Positions 48,784 through 58,349 of a DNA stretch of 64,000 nt are shown in pieces. Numbering within the stretch: position 1 is the first letter of the stretch; every line of letters begins with the position of its first letter. Source of the DNA: Sphaerotilus hippei (GTDB lineage: Bacteria > Pseudomonadota > Gammaproteobacteria > Burkholderiales > Burkholderiaceae_C); the NCBI RefSeq assembly GCF_003201595.1, contig NZ_QJJS01000005.1:1-64000 (forward strand), in the 5' to 3' direction. The translations under genes and the position numbers were made by a program. The notes beneath the pieces are model-generated. The model saw only the letters and a list, made by a program, of their open reading frames with translations, did no database searches and was not told the origin of the DNA.

Positions 48784-48789
48784 TAGAAT
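48784..48789 (+). promoter_or_regulatory. Start-proximal -10 element of lpxC
   Basis: TAGAAT ends 6 bp before the lpxC ATG and no Shine-Dalgarno lies between. A transcript from this -10 would begin at about the A of the ATG, giving a leaderless mRNA. The -35 region is poorly matched. Confidence 0.45.
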
Positions 48790-48795
48790 GACACC

Positions 48796-49731
48796 ATGCT
48801 TCAGCAACGAACATTGAAGTCCCTGACCCGAGCGGTCGGCGTGGGCCTGCACAGCGGCCAGAAGGTCGAACTGACCCTGCGTCCCGCAGCACCGGACACC
48901 GGCATCGTCTTCCGCCGCATCGATCTGCCCAGCCCGGTGGACATCCCCGTGTGCGCCGAAGCCGTCTGCGACACCCGCATGGCCTCGACCATCTCGGTCG
49001 GTGGCGACCCCGGCGCACCGAAGGTGCAGACCATCGAGCACATCCTGTCGGCCTGCGCCGGCCTGGGGCTCGACAACCTCTACATCGACATCACCGCTGA
49101 CGAGGTGCCCATCCTCGACGGCTCCGCTGCCAGCTTCGTCTTCCTGCTGCAGAGCGCGGGCGTCGAGCTGCAGAACGCGCCCAAGCGCTTCATCCGCATC
49201 AAGAAGCCGATCGAGGTGCGCGAGGGCGAAGGCCGCCACCTGAAGTGGGCCCGCCTGGTGCCCTACCACGGCTGGCGCTTCAGCTTCGAGATCGAGTTCG
49301 ACCATCCCGCGCTCGACGCCACCGGCCAGCGGGTCGTGTTCGACTTCGCCAGCGGCCGCTACAAGCACGACATCGCCCGGGCCCGCACCTTCGGCTTCAC
49401 CCGTGACGTCGAGATGATGCGCTCGCGCGGCCTGACGCTGGGTGGCAGCATGGACAACGCGATCGTCATCGACGACTACCGCGTGCTGAACACCGACGGG
49501 CTCCGCTACGACGACGAGTTCGTCAAGCACAAGATCCTCGACGCCATCGGCGACCTCTACATCGGCGGCCACCCGCTGCTGGCCGACTACACCGCCTACA
49601 AGAGCGGCCACGCGCTCAACAACAAGCTGCTGCGCGCGCTGCTGGCCGACCGCACGGCGTGGGAGCTGGTCACCTTCGAGGACGAGAAGCTCGCACCCCG
49701 CGGGCTGGCCGACCTCGTGCCGGCCTTCTGA
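48796..49731 (+). CDS. lpxC: UDP-3-O-acyl-N-acetylglucosamine deacetylase
   Basis: A 311-residue zinc deacetylase catalysing the committed step of lipid A synthesis. Features are the start [21 protein letters not shown], the zinc/active-site segment [16 protein letters not shown], the second domain [18 protein letters not shown] and [14 protein letters not shown]. It lies just after ftsZ, as in many proteobacteria, but behind a terminator, so it has its own promoter. Confidence 0.97.
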   Translation: MLQQRTLKSLTRAVGVGLHSGQKVELTLRPAAPDTGIVFRRIDLPSPVDIPVCAEAVCDTRMASTISVGGDPGAPKVQTIEHILSACAGLGLDNLYIDITADEVPILDGSAASFVFLLQSAGVELQNAPKRFIRIKKPIEVREGEGRHLKWARLVPYHGWRFSFEIEFDHPALDATGQRVVFDFASGRYKHDIARARTFGFTRDVEMMRSRGLTLGGSMDNAIVIDDYRVLNTDGLRYDDEFVKHKILDAIGDLYIGGHPLLADYTAYKSGHALNNKLLRALLADRTAWELVTFEDEKLAPRGLADLVPAF

Positions 49732-49744
49732 GCCCCGCGCGGCC

Positions 49745-49930
49745 ATGCTGGTCTTCCGCTGGCTCGTGCTGCTGCTGCTCGTGGGCGCGGCCGTCACGCT
49801 GGCCGTCTACGTGGGCACGCGTGACCGGCGCTGGCTGCGGCTGACGCTGCTGATCGCCAAGTGGACCGTCATCGCCGGCCTGGGCTTCTTCGGCGTGCTG
49901 CTGCTCGAGCGGCTGGTGATGGTGGTCTGA
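49745..49930 (+). CDS. Small two-helix membrane protein of unknown function
   Basis: A 61-residue protein with two hydrophobic segments (about 4-23 and 38-59) separated by a basic loop (GTRDRRWLR). It starts 13 bp after lpxC and its end lies 5 bp before the convergent ruvC stop, so it would be translated from the lpxC transcript. The same kind of small ORF is often seen after lpxC in related genomes (recollection). Function unknown; no clear ribosome site. Confidence 0.6.
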   Translation: MLVFRWLVLLLLVGAAVTLAVYVGTRDRRWLRLTLLIAKWTVIAGLGFFGVLLLERLVMVV

Positions 49931-49934
49931 TCGC

Positions 49935-50492
49935 TCAGTAGATCCGGCCCGCCCGGTACTGGCCATGCGTCCTGCGCTCCAGCGTCGTGGCCTGGCCCAT
50001 CGCGGCGAATGACGCGCTGGCGTGGGCATGGGTGATCGCCAGCCCGAGGGCGTCCGAGGCGTCCTGCGTGGGCTTGCGCGACAGCGACAGCAGGCGGGTC
50101 ACCATCTCCTGGATCTGCGCCTTCCTGGCCTGGCCGTGGCCGACCACGGCCTTCTTCATCTGCAGTGCGGTGTATTCGGTGACGGACAGGTCCTTGGAGA
50201 CCAGCGCCGTCACCGCCGCGCCACGCGCCTGCCCGAGCAGCAGCGTGCTCTGCGGGTTGACGTTGACGAAGACGATCTCGACCGATGCGCAATGCGGCCT
50301 GTAGGTGTCCACCACCTCGCGGATGCCGTCGTACAGGATCTTGAGCCGGCCGGGCAGGTCGCCCAGGTCGGCTTCGCTGGTGCGGATCACGCCGCTGGCC
50401 ACGTAGCTCAGCCGCTGACCCTCGCTGTCGATCACGCCGAAGCCGGTCGTGGCCAGGCCGGGGTCGATGCCGAGGATGCGCTGGCTGGCCAC
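49935..50492 (-). CDS. ruvC: Holliday junction resolvase RuvC
   Basis: A 185-residue RNase H-fold endonuclease that resolves Holliday junctions with RuvAB. The N-terminal [17 protein letters not shown] contains the first catalytic Asp, [22 protein letters not shown] the catalytic Glu region, and [15 protein letters not shown] the C-terminal Asp pair. ruvAB are not adjacent. It is the last gene of dusB-fis-purH-ruvC, 13 bp after purH. Confidence 0.95.
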   Translation of the reverse strand: MASQRILGIDPGLATTGFGVIDSEGQRLSYVASGVIRTSEADLGDLPGRLKILYDGIREVVDTYRPHCASVEIVFVNVNPQSTLLLGQARGAAVTALVSKDLSVTEYTALQMKKAVVGHGQARKAQIQEMVTRLLSLSRKPTQDASDALGLAITHAHASASFAAMGQATTLERRTHGQYRAGRIY

Positions 50493-50505
50493 GGGCGCGC
50501 GCCGG

Positions 50506-52089
50506 TCAGTGGCGGAAATGGCGCGTGCCAGTCAGCACCATCGCGATGCCACGCTCGTCGGCGGCGGCGATCACCTCGTCGTCGCGCATCGAGCCACCCG
50601 GGTGGATGACGCAGGTCGCGCCCGCGTCCACCACCACGTCCAGGCCGTCACGGAACGGGAAGAAGGCGTCGCTGGCCACGGCCGTGCCCGACAGGCTCAG
50701 GCCGGCGGCCTGGGCCTTGATGCTGGCGATGCGGGCCGAGTCGAGGCGGCTCATCTGGCCGGCGCCGACGCCGAAGGTCATGCCGTCCTTGCAGAACACG
50801 ATGGCGTTGGACTTGACGAAGCGCGCCACGGTCCAGGCGAACTTCAGGTCTTCCAGTTGCTGGGCGGTGGGTTGCACCTTGGTGACGACCTTCAGTTCGC
50901 CGACGATGTCGACGTTGTCGGCCGACTGCAGCAGCATGCCGCCGCCCACGCGCTTGAAGTCCAGCGCGTTGACGGCCTTGCTGACGGGCACTTCCAGCAG
51001 GCGCACGTTCACCTTGCTGGCGTAGGCCGCGCGGGCCGCCGGCGTGATGGTCGGGGCGATCGCCACTTCGACGAAGTGCTTGTTGGCGTTGATCTTCTCG
51101 ACCACGTCGGCGTCGAGCGGGCGGTTGAAGGCGATGATGCCGCCGAAGGCCGAGGTCGGGTCGGTCTTCAGGGCCTTCTCATAGGCTTCGAGCAGCGTCG
51201 CGCCGACGGCCACGCCGCAGGGGTTGGCGTGCTTGACGATGACGCAGGCCGGCACGTCGAAGGCCTTGACGCATTCCCAGGCGGCGTCGGCGTCGGCGAT
51301 GTTGTTGAAGGAGAGTTCCTTGCCCTGGATCTGCGTCCAGCCCGACAGCAGGCCGGCGGCCGGCGCGGCTTCCTTGTAGAAGGCGGCCGACTGGTGCGGG
51401 TTCTCGCCGTAGCGCATGCCCTGCACCTTGTGCAGCTGCAGGTTGAAGACGGCGGGGTATTCCTCGCGCTTCGGCACTTCAGCGGTCTTTTCTTCCGAAC
51501 CCGATTCCAGCGAGGTCAGGTAGTTGCTGATCATGCCGTCGTAGGCGGCGGTGTGCGAGAACACCTTCTTGGCCAGCATGAACTTGGTGGCGCGGGTCAG
51601 CGACTGGCCGCTGGAGGCGGCCAGCTCGGCCAGCACCTGCGGGTAGTCGGTGGGGTCGATCACCACGCCAACGTCCTGCCAGTTCTTGGCCGCGGCGCGC
51701 AGCATGGCCGGGCCGCCGATGTCGATGTTCTCGATCGCGTCCTCGAAGCTGCAGTCGGCCTTGGCCGTGGCTTGCGCAAACGGGTACAGGTTGATGATCA
51801 GCAGGTCGATCGTGTCGATGCCGTGCTCCTGGAGCGCGGCCATGTGCTCGGGCACGTCGCGGCGGGCCAGCAGGCCGCCGTGCACGCGCGGGTGCAGCGT
51901 CTTGACGCGGCCGTCGAGCATCTCGGGGAAGCCGGTGATCTCGCTGACCTCGGTGACGGGCAGGCCGGCCTGGGCCAGCAGCTTGGCCGTGCCGCCGGTG
52001 GACAGCAGCTTGATGCCGTGGCCGTGCAGGCTCTGGGCGAATTCGACGATGCCGGTCTTGTCGGAGACGGAAAGGAGGGCGGTGGTCAT
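50506..52089 (-). CDS. purH: Bifunctional AICAR transformylase/IMP cyclohydrolase
   Basis: A 527-residue bifunctional enzyme for the last two steps of IMP synthesis. The N-terminal MGS-like cyclohydrolase domain ([33 protein letters not shown]) is followed by the AICARFT domain ([30 protein letters not shown]). The ATG at 52089 gives the family start. The gap to fis is 53 bp. Confidence 0.97.
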   Translation of the reverse strand: MTTALLSVSDKTGIVEFAQSLHGHGIKLLSTGGTAKLLAQAGLPVTEVSEITGFPEMLDGRVKTLHPRVHGGLLARRDVPEHMAALQEHGIDTIDLLIINLYPFAQATAKADCSFEDAIENIDIGGPAMLRAAAKNWQDVGVVIDPTDYPQVLAELAASSGQSLTRATKFMLAKKVFSHTAAYDGMISNYLTSLESGSEEKTAEVPKREEYPAVFNLQLHKVQGMRYGENPHQSAAFYKEAAPAAGLLSGWTQIQGKELSFNNIADADAAWECVKAFDVPACVIVKHANPCGVAVGATLLEAYEKALKTDPTSAFGGIIAFNRPLDADVVEKINANKHFVEVAIAPTITPAARAAYASKVNVRLLEVPVSKAVNALDFKRVGGGMLLQSADNVDIVGELKVVTKVQPTAQQLEDLKFAWTVARFVKSNAIVFCKDGMTFGVGAGQMSRLDSARIASIKAQAAGLSLSGTAVASDAFFPFRDGLDVVVDAGATCVIHPGGSMRDDEVIAAADERGIAMVLTGTRHFRH

Positions 52090-52142
52090 GGGCGGACTCT
52101 GGGGTGTCGTTTGGATACGGGGAGGCGGGGCGGGGCGTTGGC

Positions 52143-52379
52143 TCAGTCGATCAGCTTGTGCTCGACCAGCTTGCGGCGCAGCGTGTTGCGGTTGATGCCC
52201 AGCCATTCGGCGGCGCGGCTCTGGTTGCCTTCGGCCTTCTGCATCACCACGTCGAGCAGCGGGCGCTCGACGGCCTTGATCACCATGTCGTACAGGGCGT
52301 TCGGGTCGGTCCCGTGCAGGTCGCGGAAATAGGTTTCCAGGTTCTCGCGGATGGAGGCGTCGATCGGGCTGTGGCTCAT
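52143..52379 (-). CDS. fis: Fis-family DNA-binding protein
   Basis: A 78-residue nucleoid-associated protein. The C-terminal helix-turn-helix is [21 protein letters not shown] at about 51-71, close to Fis and to NtrC C-termini. The N-terminal arm is shorter than in E. coli (98 residues), as usual for betaproteobacteria. The ATG overlaps the dusB stop by 4 bp, the conserved dusB-fis pair. Confidence 0.94.
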   Translation of the reverse strand: MSHSPIDASIRENLETYFRDLHGTDPNALYDMVIKAVERPLLDVVMQKAEGNQSRAAEWLGINRNTLRRKLVEHKLID

Positions 52380-53413
52380 GCGGCTTGTCGTTCTTCGTTG
52401 GCGATCGTGGCGCCGGCCTGCGGCCAGTGCGGGCAGGTGTCGGCGAGATCGCTCAGGTAATCATGCACCGCCCTGGCTTGCTCGGCGATGCGTTCCAGCA
52501 CATTCATGCGGGCGCGAAATGTAGCGCCCCCGGGCAGGCCGTGCACGGCCCAGCCGATGTGCTTGCGGGCGGTGCGCACCCCTGCGCGTTCACCGTAGAG
52601 GCTGTAGTGGTCCTCCAGGTGCTCGAGCAGCCAGTCGCGCACCTGGGTGGTGGCCGGGGCCGGCAGGTGCTCGCCGGTGGCCAGGAAATGGCCGATCTCG
52701 CGGAAGATCCACGGCCGGCCCTGGGCCGCGCGGCCGATCATCAGCGCATCCGCGCCGGTGAGCTGCAGCACGGTGCGGGCCTTCTCGGGGCTGGTGATGT
52801 CGCCGTTGGCCACCACAGGGAGCGACACCGCCTGCTTGACGGCGCGGATGGTGTCGTACTCCGCGTCGCCGCGGTAGCCCTGGTCCCGGGTGCGGCCGTG
52901 CACGGTGATCATCGCCACGCCGGCGGCCTGAGCCGCCCGGGCGATGCGCACGGCGTTGCGCTCGCCGTCGCACCAGCCGGTGCGCATCTTCAGCGTCACC
53001 GGCACCCCGTGCGGGGCGGCGGCCTCGACCACCGCCTCGATGATGGACAGCGCCAGCGGCTCGTCCTGCATCAGCGCCGAGCCGGCCCACTTGTTGCACA
53101 CCTTCTTGGCCGGGCAGCCCATGTTGATGTCGATGACCTGCGCGCCCCGGTCGATGTTGTAGCGTGCCGCCTCGGCCAGCATCGCGGGTTCGGTCCCGGC
53201 GATCTGCACCGCGATGGGCTCGACCTCGCCGTCGTGGTTGAGGCGGCGCGAGGTCTTCAGGCTGTCGCGCAGGTCCGGGCGCGAGGTCACCATCTCGCTG
53301 ACGGCATAACCGGCCCCCAGCCGCTTGCACAGCTGGCGGAACGGCCGGTCGGTCACCCCGGCCATCGGGGCGACGAACAGGGCATTCGGCAGCGACAGGT
53401 GGCCGATCTTCAT
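52376..53413 (-). CDS. dusB: tRNA-dihydrouridine synthase B
   Basis: A 345-residue FMN enzyme reducing uridines in the tRNA D-loop. The TIM-barrel motifs [49 protein letters not shown] (catalytic Cys) and [13 protein letters not shown] are typical of DusB. The ATG at 53413 gives the family N-terminus [10 protein letters not shown]; the longer open frame is not conserved. It is the first gene of dusB-fis-purH-ruvC. Confidence 0.95.
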   Translation of the reverse strand: MKIGHLSLPNALFVAPMAGVTDRPFRQLCKRLGAGYAVSEMVTSRPDLRDSLKTSRRLNHDGEVEPIAVQIAGTEPAMLAEAARYNIDRGAQVIDINMGCPAKKVCNKWAGSALMQDEPLALSIIEAVVEAAAPHGVPVTLKMRTGWCDGERNAVRIARAAQAAGVAMITVHGRTRDQGYRGDAEYDTIRAVKQAVSLPVVANGDITSPEKARTVLQLTGADALMIGRAAQGRPWIFREIGHFLATGEHLPAPATTQVRDWLLEHLEDHYSLYGERAGVRTARKHIGWAVHGLPGGATFRARMNVLERIAEQARAVHDYLSDLADTCPHWPQAGATIANEERQAA

Positions 53414-53473
53414 GGGGTCCGGGGTGGGTTGCCGGGCGAGGGGAGGGCCCGGGGTGCTGAAAAAGGAGGCAGA

Positions 53474-53479
53474 AGTATA
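53474..53479 (-). promoter_or_regulatory. Possible -10 element of the dusB operon
   Basis: TATACT on the minus strand, about 60 bp before the dusB ATG in the divergent gap with the YqaA-like gene. No good -35 at 16-18 bp. Confidence 0.35.
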
Positions 53480-53505
53480 GCTGCGCGTCGCCGACAATCG
53501 TGCCG

Positions 53506-53976
53506 ATGGATGCCTGGATACCGACCTTGCTGGCGATGCTGGCCCTGCCGCAGTACGGATTGAGCACGCTGTTCGTCATCGCGTTCATCTCGGCCACGCT
53601 GCTGCCGCTGGGCTCGGAGCCTGCCCTCTACGGCCTGGTGAGGCTCAACCCCGAGCTGCTGTGGCCGGCCATCCTGGTGGCCACCGCGGGCAATACGCTG
53701 GGTGGTGCCGTCAGCTGGTGGATGGGCTACGGCGCGGAGCGTGCCTATGAGAAGGTCAGGCACCATCCGGCCGAGCACCGGGCGCTGGCCATGCTGCGTC
53801 GCTTCGGCGCGCGGGCCTGCCTGCTGAGCTGGCTGCCCATCGTCGGCGATCCGCTGTGTGCGGTGGCCGGCTGGCTGCGCCTGCCGTTCTGGCCCTGCGT
53901 GGCCTACATGGCCGTCGGCAAGCTGCTGCGCTACGTGGTGATGACCCTGGCCCTGCTGCAGGTGATGCCGTCGTGA
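53506..53976 (+). CDS. YqaA/DedA-type small inner-membrane protein
   Basis: A 156-residue protein with about four hydrophobic segments. The segment FVIAFISATLLPLGSEPALYGLV and the later NTLGGAVSWWMGYGAE match YqaA-family members of the SNARE-associated/DedA superfamily. Function is poorly known; related proteins affect lipid flipping and membrane homeostasis. The start is ATG 53506; a GTG two codons earlier is an alternative. GACAAT lies 7 bp upstream and no clear ribosome site is visible. Confidence 0.85.
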   Translation: MDAWIPTLLAMLALPQYGLSTLFVIAFISATLLPLGSEPALYGLVRLNPELLWPAILVATAGNTLGGAVSWWMGYGAERAYEKVRHHPAEHRALAMLRRFGARACLLSWLPIVGDPLCAVAGWLRLPFWPCVAYMAVGKLLRYVVMTLALLQVMPS

Positions 53977-54031
53977 CCGGCGCCCGGCCGCGGCTCCCGC
54001 GATCTTCCTGAACCGCCCAACGAGACCCCCG

Positions 54032-55543
54032 ATGACTGCTCCTGCTGCCCCCGAGACCCCCGCCTACCTCGAGCTGGCGCGCCGCCACGAGCGCCTGCAC
54101 CGCTTCGAGCACCTCGAATCCATCGCCGGCTGGGACCAGGCGGCGATGATGCCGCCCAAGGGCCAGGAGGCCCGGGCCGCGGCGCTGGCCGAACTGGGCG
54201 CGCTGATGCACGGCCAGCGCACCGATCCGGCGCTGGCGGCGCTGCTCGAGCGTGCCGGGCAGGAGCCGCTCGACGACTGGCAGCGCGCCAACCTGCGCGA
54301 GATGCGCCGCGAGCACCGCCTGGCCACCGCCCTGCCCACCGCGCTGGTCGAAGCCAGCACGCTGGCCACCAGCCGCTGCGAGCATGCCTGGCGCCGCCTG
54401 CGTCCGGCCAACGACTGGGCCGGTTTCCTCGAAGTGTTCGAGCCGGTGCTCGACCTGGCGCGTGAGCAGGCGCAACGCCTGGCCGATCACCAGGGCCTGT
54501 CGCCCTACGACACGCTGCTGGACCGCTTCGAGCCCGGCATGCGCTCGGCCGAGCTCGACGGCCTGTTCAGCGACCTGCGCACCTGGCTGCCCAGCCTGGT
54601 CAGCCAGGTGCGCGAGCGCCAGGCCGGCGAGGTGGTGCTGGTGCCGCAGGGGCCGTTCCCGATCGAGGCGCAGCGCCGCCTCAACCTCGAGATGATGCGC
54701 CGGCTCGGCTTCGATTTCGAGGCCGGCCGCCTCGACGAGAGCACCCACCCCTTCTCCGGTGGCGTGCCCGAGGACGTGCGGCTGACCACCCGCTACCAGC
54801 TCGACGACCTGATGCAGAGCCTGCTGGGCACCATCCACGAGACCGGCCACGCCCGCTACGAGCAGAACCTGCCGTGGGCCTGGATCACCCAGCCGGTCGC
54901 CCGGGCCCGCTCCTTCGGCCTGCACGAGAGCCAGAGCCTGTCCTTCGAGATGCAGCTGGCGCGCCATCCGGCCTTCCTGCAGCAGCTCGCGCCGCTGCTG
55001 GTCGAGCACTTCGGCGCCCAGCCGGCCTTCGAGCCGGGCAATCTGCAGCGCCTGCTGACCCGGGTGCATCCCGGCCACATCCGCGTCGATGCCGACGAGC
55101 TGACCTACCCCGCCCACGTGATCCTGCGCTACGAGATCGAGCGTGACCTGATCGAGGGTCGCCTGCAGGCCCGCGACATCCCGGCGGTCTGGGACGAATC
55201 GATGCGCACGCTGCTGGGCCTGTCGACCCTGGGCAACGAGCGTGACGGCCCGATGCAGGACGTGCACTGGCCGTCGGGTTATTTCGGCTATTTCCCCTGC
55301 TACACGCTGGGGGCGATGTATTCGGCGCAGTGGTTCGCGGCGATGCGCCGCGAGCGGCCCGACCTGGATGCGGTGCTGGCCCGCGGCGACCTGCAGCCCG
55401 TCTTCGACTGGCTCGGCGAGCGCATCTGGAGCCAGGGCTCCCGCTGGGAGACCGCGGAGCTGGCGCAGCGCGCCAGCGGCGCCCGGCTCGACCCGGCGCA
55501 TTTCCGGGCCCACCTCGAGCGGCGTTATCTGTCGGAAAACTGA
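54032..55543 (+). CDS. M32-family metallocarboxypeptidase (thermostable carboxypeptidase 1)
   Basis: A 503-residue cytoplasmic zinc carboxypeptidase of the Taq/Pfu type that removes C-terminal residues from peptides. The HEXXH zinc motif is H269-E-T-G-H (in LGTIHETGHARYEQ), with the third ligand in FGLHESQSLSFE about 30 residues on. HPGHIRVDADELTYPAHVILRYEIE and the C-terminal GYFGYFPCYTLGAMYSAQ are conserved. It is convergent with the copper cluster. Confidence 0.95.
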   Translation: MTAPAAPETPAYLELARRHERLHRFEHLESIAGWDQAAMMPPKGQEARAAALAELGALMHGQRTDPALAALLERAGQEPLDDWQRANLREMRREHRLATALPTALVEASTLATSRCEHAWRRLRPANDWAGFLEVFEPVLDLAREQAQRLADHQGLSPYDTLLDRFEPGMRSAELDGLFSDLRTWLPSLVSQVRERQAGEVVLVPQGPFPIEAQRRLNLEMMRRLGFDFEAGRLDESTHPFSGGVPEDVRLTTRYQLDDLMQSLLGTIHETGHARYEQNLPWAWITQPVARARSFGLHESQSLSFEMQLARHPAFLQQLAPLLVEHFGAQPAFEPGNLQRLLTRVHPGHIRVDADELTYPAHVILRYEIERDLIEGRLQARDIPAVWDESMRTLLGLSTLGNERDGPMQDVHWPSGYFGYFPCYTLGAMYSAQWFAAMRRERPDLDAVLARGDLQPVFDWLGERIWSQGSRWETAELAQRASGARLDPAHFRAHLERRYLSEN

Positions 55544-55571
55544 TGTCGCCGGGGGGCGTTCTTTTTCGGCC

Positions 55572-55877
55572 TCAGCGGGCCGGCACCAGCCTGGTGACGG
55601 TGTACTGGCCGCCGACCTTGTCGGCGTCGAACTTCACCTTGTCACCGACCTTGAGGGTGTCGAGCAGGCCGGCCTCCTGCACCCGGAAGACCATGGTCAT
55701 CGGGGGCATGTCGAGGTTGCGGATCTCGCCGTGGCGCAGCGTGATCTTCTGCTGCGCCTTGTCGATCTTCATCACCTCGGCGTCGGTGCTCTGGGCCAGC
55801 GCCGGTCCGCCGGCCAGCGTGGCGGCGACACCGGCCAGCAGCGTCCAGCGCGACAGGATGGATTTCAGTCGGTTCAT
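55572..55877 (-). CDS. CusF-like periplasmic copper-binding protein
   Basis: A 101-residue protein with a signal peptide (cleavage near ALA-QST). The mature OB-fold contains ITLRHGEIRNLDMPPMTMVFRV, with the His/Met residues (H in LRHG, M in DMPPMTM) that bind Cu(I)/Ag(I) in CusF. CusF is a metallochaperone for copper efflux. It is the last gene of the copper cluster, 30 bp after DUF411. Confidence 0.92.
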   Translation of the reverse strand: MNRLKSILSRWTLLAGVAATLAGGPALAQSTDAEVMKIDKAQQKITLRHGEIRNLDMPPMTMVFRVQEAGLLDTLKVGDKVKFDADKVGGQYTVTRLVPAR

Positions 55878-55907
55878 GTCGAGGGTTCCTTCTCCGCGAT
55901 CAACGCT

Positions 55908-56417
55908 TCAGCGGTAGCTCTGGTAGACACGGCTGCTGCCGTCAGCGGCCACGAGCAGCACATCGTAGGGGTCGTGGCGGCCCTGGTACTCGGGGCCGTC
56001 CATGCCGGGCGAGCCCAGCGGCATCGCCGGCACGGCCAGACCGAGGGCCTCGGGCCGCTCGGCCAGCAGGCGCCGGATCTCGCGTGCGGGCACATGGCCC
56101 TCGAGCACGTAGCCGTCGACGCGTGCGGTGTGGCAGGAGCCCAGCCGCTGCGGCATGCCCAGACGCACGCGGGCCTGGGTGTTGCCGGTGTCGAAGCTGC
56201 GGGTGCGCAAGCCGCTGTCCTCGAGGTGGCGGATCCAGTCGTGGCAGCAGCCGCAGGTCGGGCTCTTCCAGATCTCGACCAGCGGGGCGGCCGGGCGGGC
56301 CGCCTGCACCGGCCAGGCCAGCACGCCGAACAGGGCGGCCGAGCCGGCGCGCAGCAGGCGGCGCCGTGAAGCCGTCGGGGGGATCGCCACGGCGCAGGGG
56401 GTGGTGGGGTGGGTCAT
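55908..56417 (-). CDS. DUF411 metal-binding protein
   Basis: A 169-residue DUF411 protein, often encoded in copper and cation resistance loci. The N-terminus has a Tat-like SRRRLLRAGSAALFG signal. A thioredoxin-like motif SPTCGCCHDWIRHL has C55, C57 and C58. GHVPAREIRRLLAERPEALGLAVPAMPLGSPGMD is diagnostic. Function is presumed metal binding; no reaction is established. It overlaps the cupredoxin gene by 4 bp. Confidence 0.9.
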   Translation of the reverse strand: MTHPTTPCAVAIPPTASRRRLLRAGSAALFGVLAWPVQAARPAAPLVEIWKSPTCGCCHDWIRHLEDSGLRTRSFDTGNTQARVRLGMPQRLGSCHTARVDGYVLEGHVPAREIRRLLAERPEALGLAVPAMPLGSPGMDGPEYQGRHDPYDVLLVAADGSSRVYQSYR

Positions 56418-56938
56418 CGTGGGCTCACCTGGATCTGGCCGACCATGCCGGCCTGGTAATGCCCGGCCATCAGGCAGGCAAACTGGAAATCACCGGGGCG
56501 GTTGAAGGTCCAGACGATTTCGGCCGAGCCGCCGGGGGCCACGTGGGCCATGTAGGGCTCGTCGTGCTCCATGTCCGGGAACTTCAGCATCAGCGCCGCA
56601 TGCTGCTCCAGCGCGGTCGGCGTGCCGATCACCGCCTCGTGCTGGAGCCGGCCGGCGTTGCGGATCACCAGGCGCAGCGTCTCGCCTTCCTTCACCTCGA
56701 TGCGGTCGGGGTGGAAGCGCATGTCGTCGCCCATGCGGATCTGCAGCGTGCGGCGGGCCTCGCGGCGCTCGCCGGCGATGCCCCAGTCGGTCTGTTCCTT
56801 GCGGACCGGTCCGCCCGCGTGGGTCTTCTCGCCATGGGCCCGGGCGTCGGGGCCGAAGGCCAGGCCACCCAGCAGGGTGCCGCAGAGGGCCGCCGCGCCG
56901 AGGCGGGAGCCGAAACGGGTCAGGTTTCGAGAGGTCAT
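56414..56938 (-). CDS. Periplasmic cupredoxin-fold protein
   Basis: A 174-residue protein with a signal peptide (cleavage near ARA-HGE). The plastocyanin-like domain has GETLRLVIRNAGRLQHEAVIG with a ligand His, and near the C-terminus C155, H160 and M165 (ACLMAGHYQAGM) form a type 1 copper site. It probably accepts electrons or copper with the neighbouring multicopper oxidase. The ATG at 56938 was chosen as the start of the signal peptide. Confidence 0.9.
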   Translation of the reverse strand: MTSRNLTRFGSRLGAAALCGTLLGGLAFGPDARAHGEKTHAGGPVRKEQTDWGIAGERREARRTLQIRMGDDMRFHPDRIEVKEGETLRLVIRNAGRLQHEAVIGTPTALEQHAALMLKFPDMEHDEPYMAHVAPGGSAEIVWTFNRPGDFQFACLMAGHYQAGMVGQIQVSPR

Positions 56939-56957
56939 CGGGGGACTCCTGTGTGAT

Positions 56958-58328
56958 TCAGTGCTGCGAGTGATCGGTCGGCTTGCGGGCGCGCACGCTG
57001 GCATCCCCGGCCGGGGCGGTGGCCTTGACCGGTTCGGGCAGCGGGGCGCCGGTCCATTCCCGGGCGACCGTGCCGGGCGGGTGCCTGAACCAGCCGGGGT
57101 CGCTGTAGTCGCCCGGTTTCTGGTCGCGCCTCACCTTCAGCACGCTGAACATGCCGCCCATCTCGACGCCGCCGAACGGGCCCTGGCCGGTCATCATCGG
57201 CGCGGTGTTGTCGGGCAGCGGCATCTCCATCTCGCCCATGTCGGCCATGCCACGTTCGCCCATCACCATGTAGTCGGGGATCAGCTTCGTGATCTTCTTT
57301 GCCAGGCCGCTGTGGTCCACGCCGATCATCGTCGGCACGCCGTGGCCCATCGCGTTCATCGTGTGGTGGCTCTTGTGGCAGTGGAAGGCCCAGTCGCCTT
57401 CTTCGCTGGCGATGAACTCGACCTGGCGCATCTGGCCGACGGCAACGTCGGTGGTCACCTCCGGCCAGCGCGCCGACTTCGGCACCGGCCCGCCGTCGGT
57501 GCCGGTCACCGTGAACTCGTGGCCGTGCAGGTGGATCGGGTGGTTGGTCATCGTCAGGTTGCCCACGCGGATGCGCACGCGGTCGCCCTGGCGCACGTTG
57601 AGCGTGTCGATGCCCGGGAAGACGCGGCTGTTCCAGGCCCACAGGTTGAAGTCGAGCATGGTCATGACCTTCGGCGTCGCGCTGCCGGGCTCGATGTCGA
57701 AGGCGTTGAGCAGGAAGCAGAAGTCGCGGTCGACCTCGTCGATCAGCGGGTGCCGCGCCTTCGGGTGCGTGATCCACAGGCCGTACATGCCCATGGCCAT
57801 CTGCACCATCTCGTCGGCGTGCGGGTGGTACATGAAGGTGCCGGGGCGGCGGGCCTCGAACTCGTAGACGAAGGTCTTGCCCGGCGGGATGGAGGGCTGG
57901 GTCAGGCCGGCCACGCCGTCCATGCCGTTGGGCAGGCGCTGGCCGTGCCAGTGCACCGCGTGGTGCTCGGGCAGCCGGTTGGTGACGAAGATGCGCACCC
58001 GGTCGCCTTCGACCACCTCGATCGTCGGGCCGGGCGACTGGCCGTTGTAGCCCCACAGGTGGGCGTTGAAGCCGGGGCTCATCTCGCGCACCACGGGTTC
58101 GGCCACCAGGTGGAACTCCTTGACGCCGGCGTTCATGCGCCAGGGCAGGGTCCAGCCATTGAGGGTCAGCACCGGGCGGTAGGGCCGGCCGTCGGGGGGC
58201 AGCAGCGGCGGGGCGGTCTGCGCGCCGGCCCGCAGCACCGGCTCGGGCAGCGCGGCCAGCGCCACGCGGCTGACCGAGGCCGCGGCCACGGCGGCGCCCG
58301 CCTGGAAGAAGTTGCGTCGGGAGACCAT
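56958..58328 (-). CDS. Tat-exported multicopper oxidase
   Basis: A 456-residue three-cupredoxin oxidase, likely oxidising Cu(I) in the periplasm (CueO/CopA-like). It has a Tat signal (MVSRRNFFQAGAAVAAASVS). Copper motifs are HWHG at 126-129, HPH at 168-170, HPIHLHGHEF and HCHKSHHTMNAM. Met-rich stretches (MVMGERGMADMGEMEMPLPDN and a later MGGM segment) resemble copper-binding loops of CopA. It is 19 bp upstream of the cupredoxin gene. Confidence 0.93.
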   Translation of the reverse strand: MVSRRNFFQAGAAVAAASVSRVALAALPEPVLRAGAQTAPPLLPPDGRPYRPVLTLNGWTLPWRMNAGVKEFHLVAEPVVREMSPGFNAHLWGYNGQSPGPTIEVVEGDRVRIFVTNRLPEHHAVHWHGQRLPNGMDGVAGLTQPSIPPGKTFVYEFEARRPGTFMYHPHADEMVQMAMGMYGLWITHPKARHPLIDEVDRDFCFLLNAFDIEPGSATPKVMTMLDFNLWAWNSRVFPGIDTLNVRQGDRVRIRVGNLTMTNHPIHLHGHEFTVTGTDGGPVPKSARWPEVTTDVAVGQMRQVEFIASEEGDWAFHCHKSHHTMNAMGHGVPTMIGVDHSGLAKKITKLIPDYMVMGERGMADMGEMEMPLPDNTAPMMTGQGPFGGVEMGGMFSVLKVRRDQKPGDYSDPGWFRHPPGTVAREWTGAPLPEPVKATAPAGDASVRARKPTDHSQH

Positions 58329-58349
58329 GTCAGGTTCCTGTTCGGGGAT

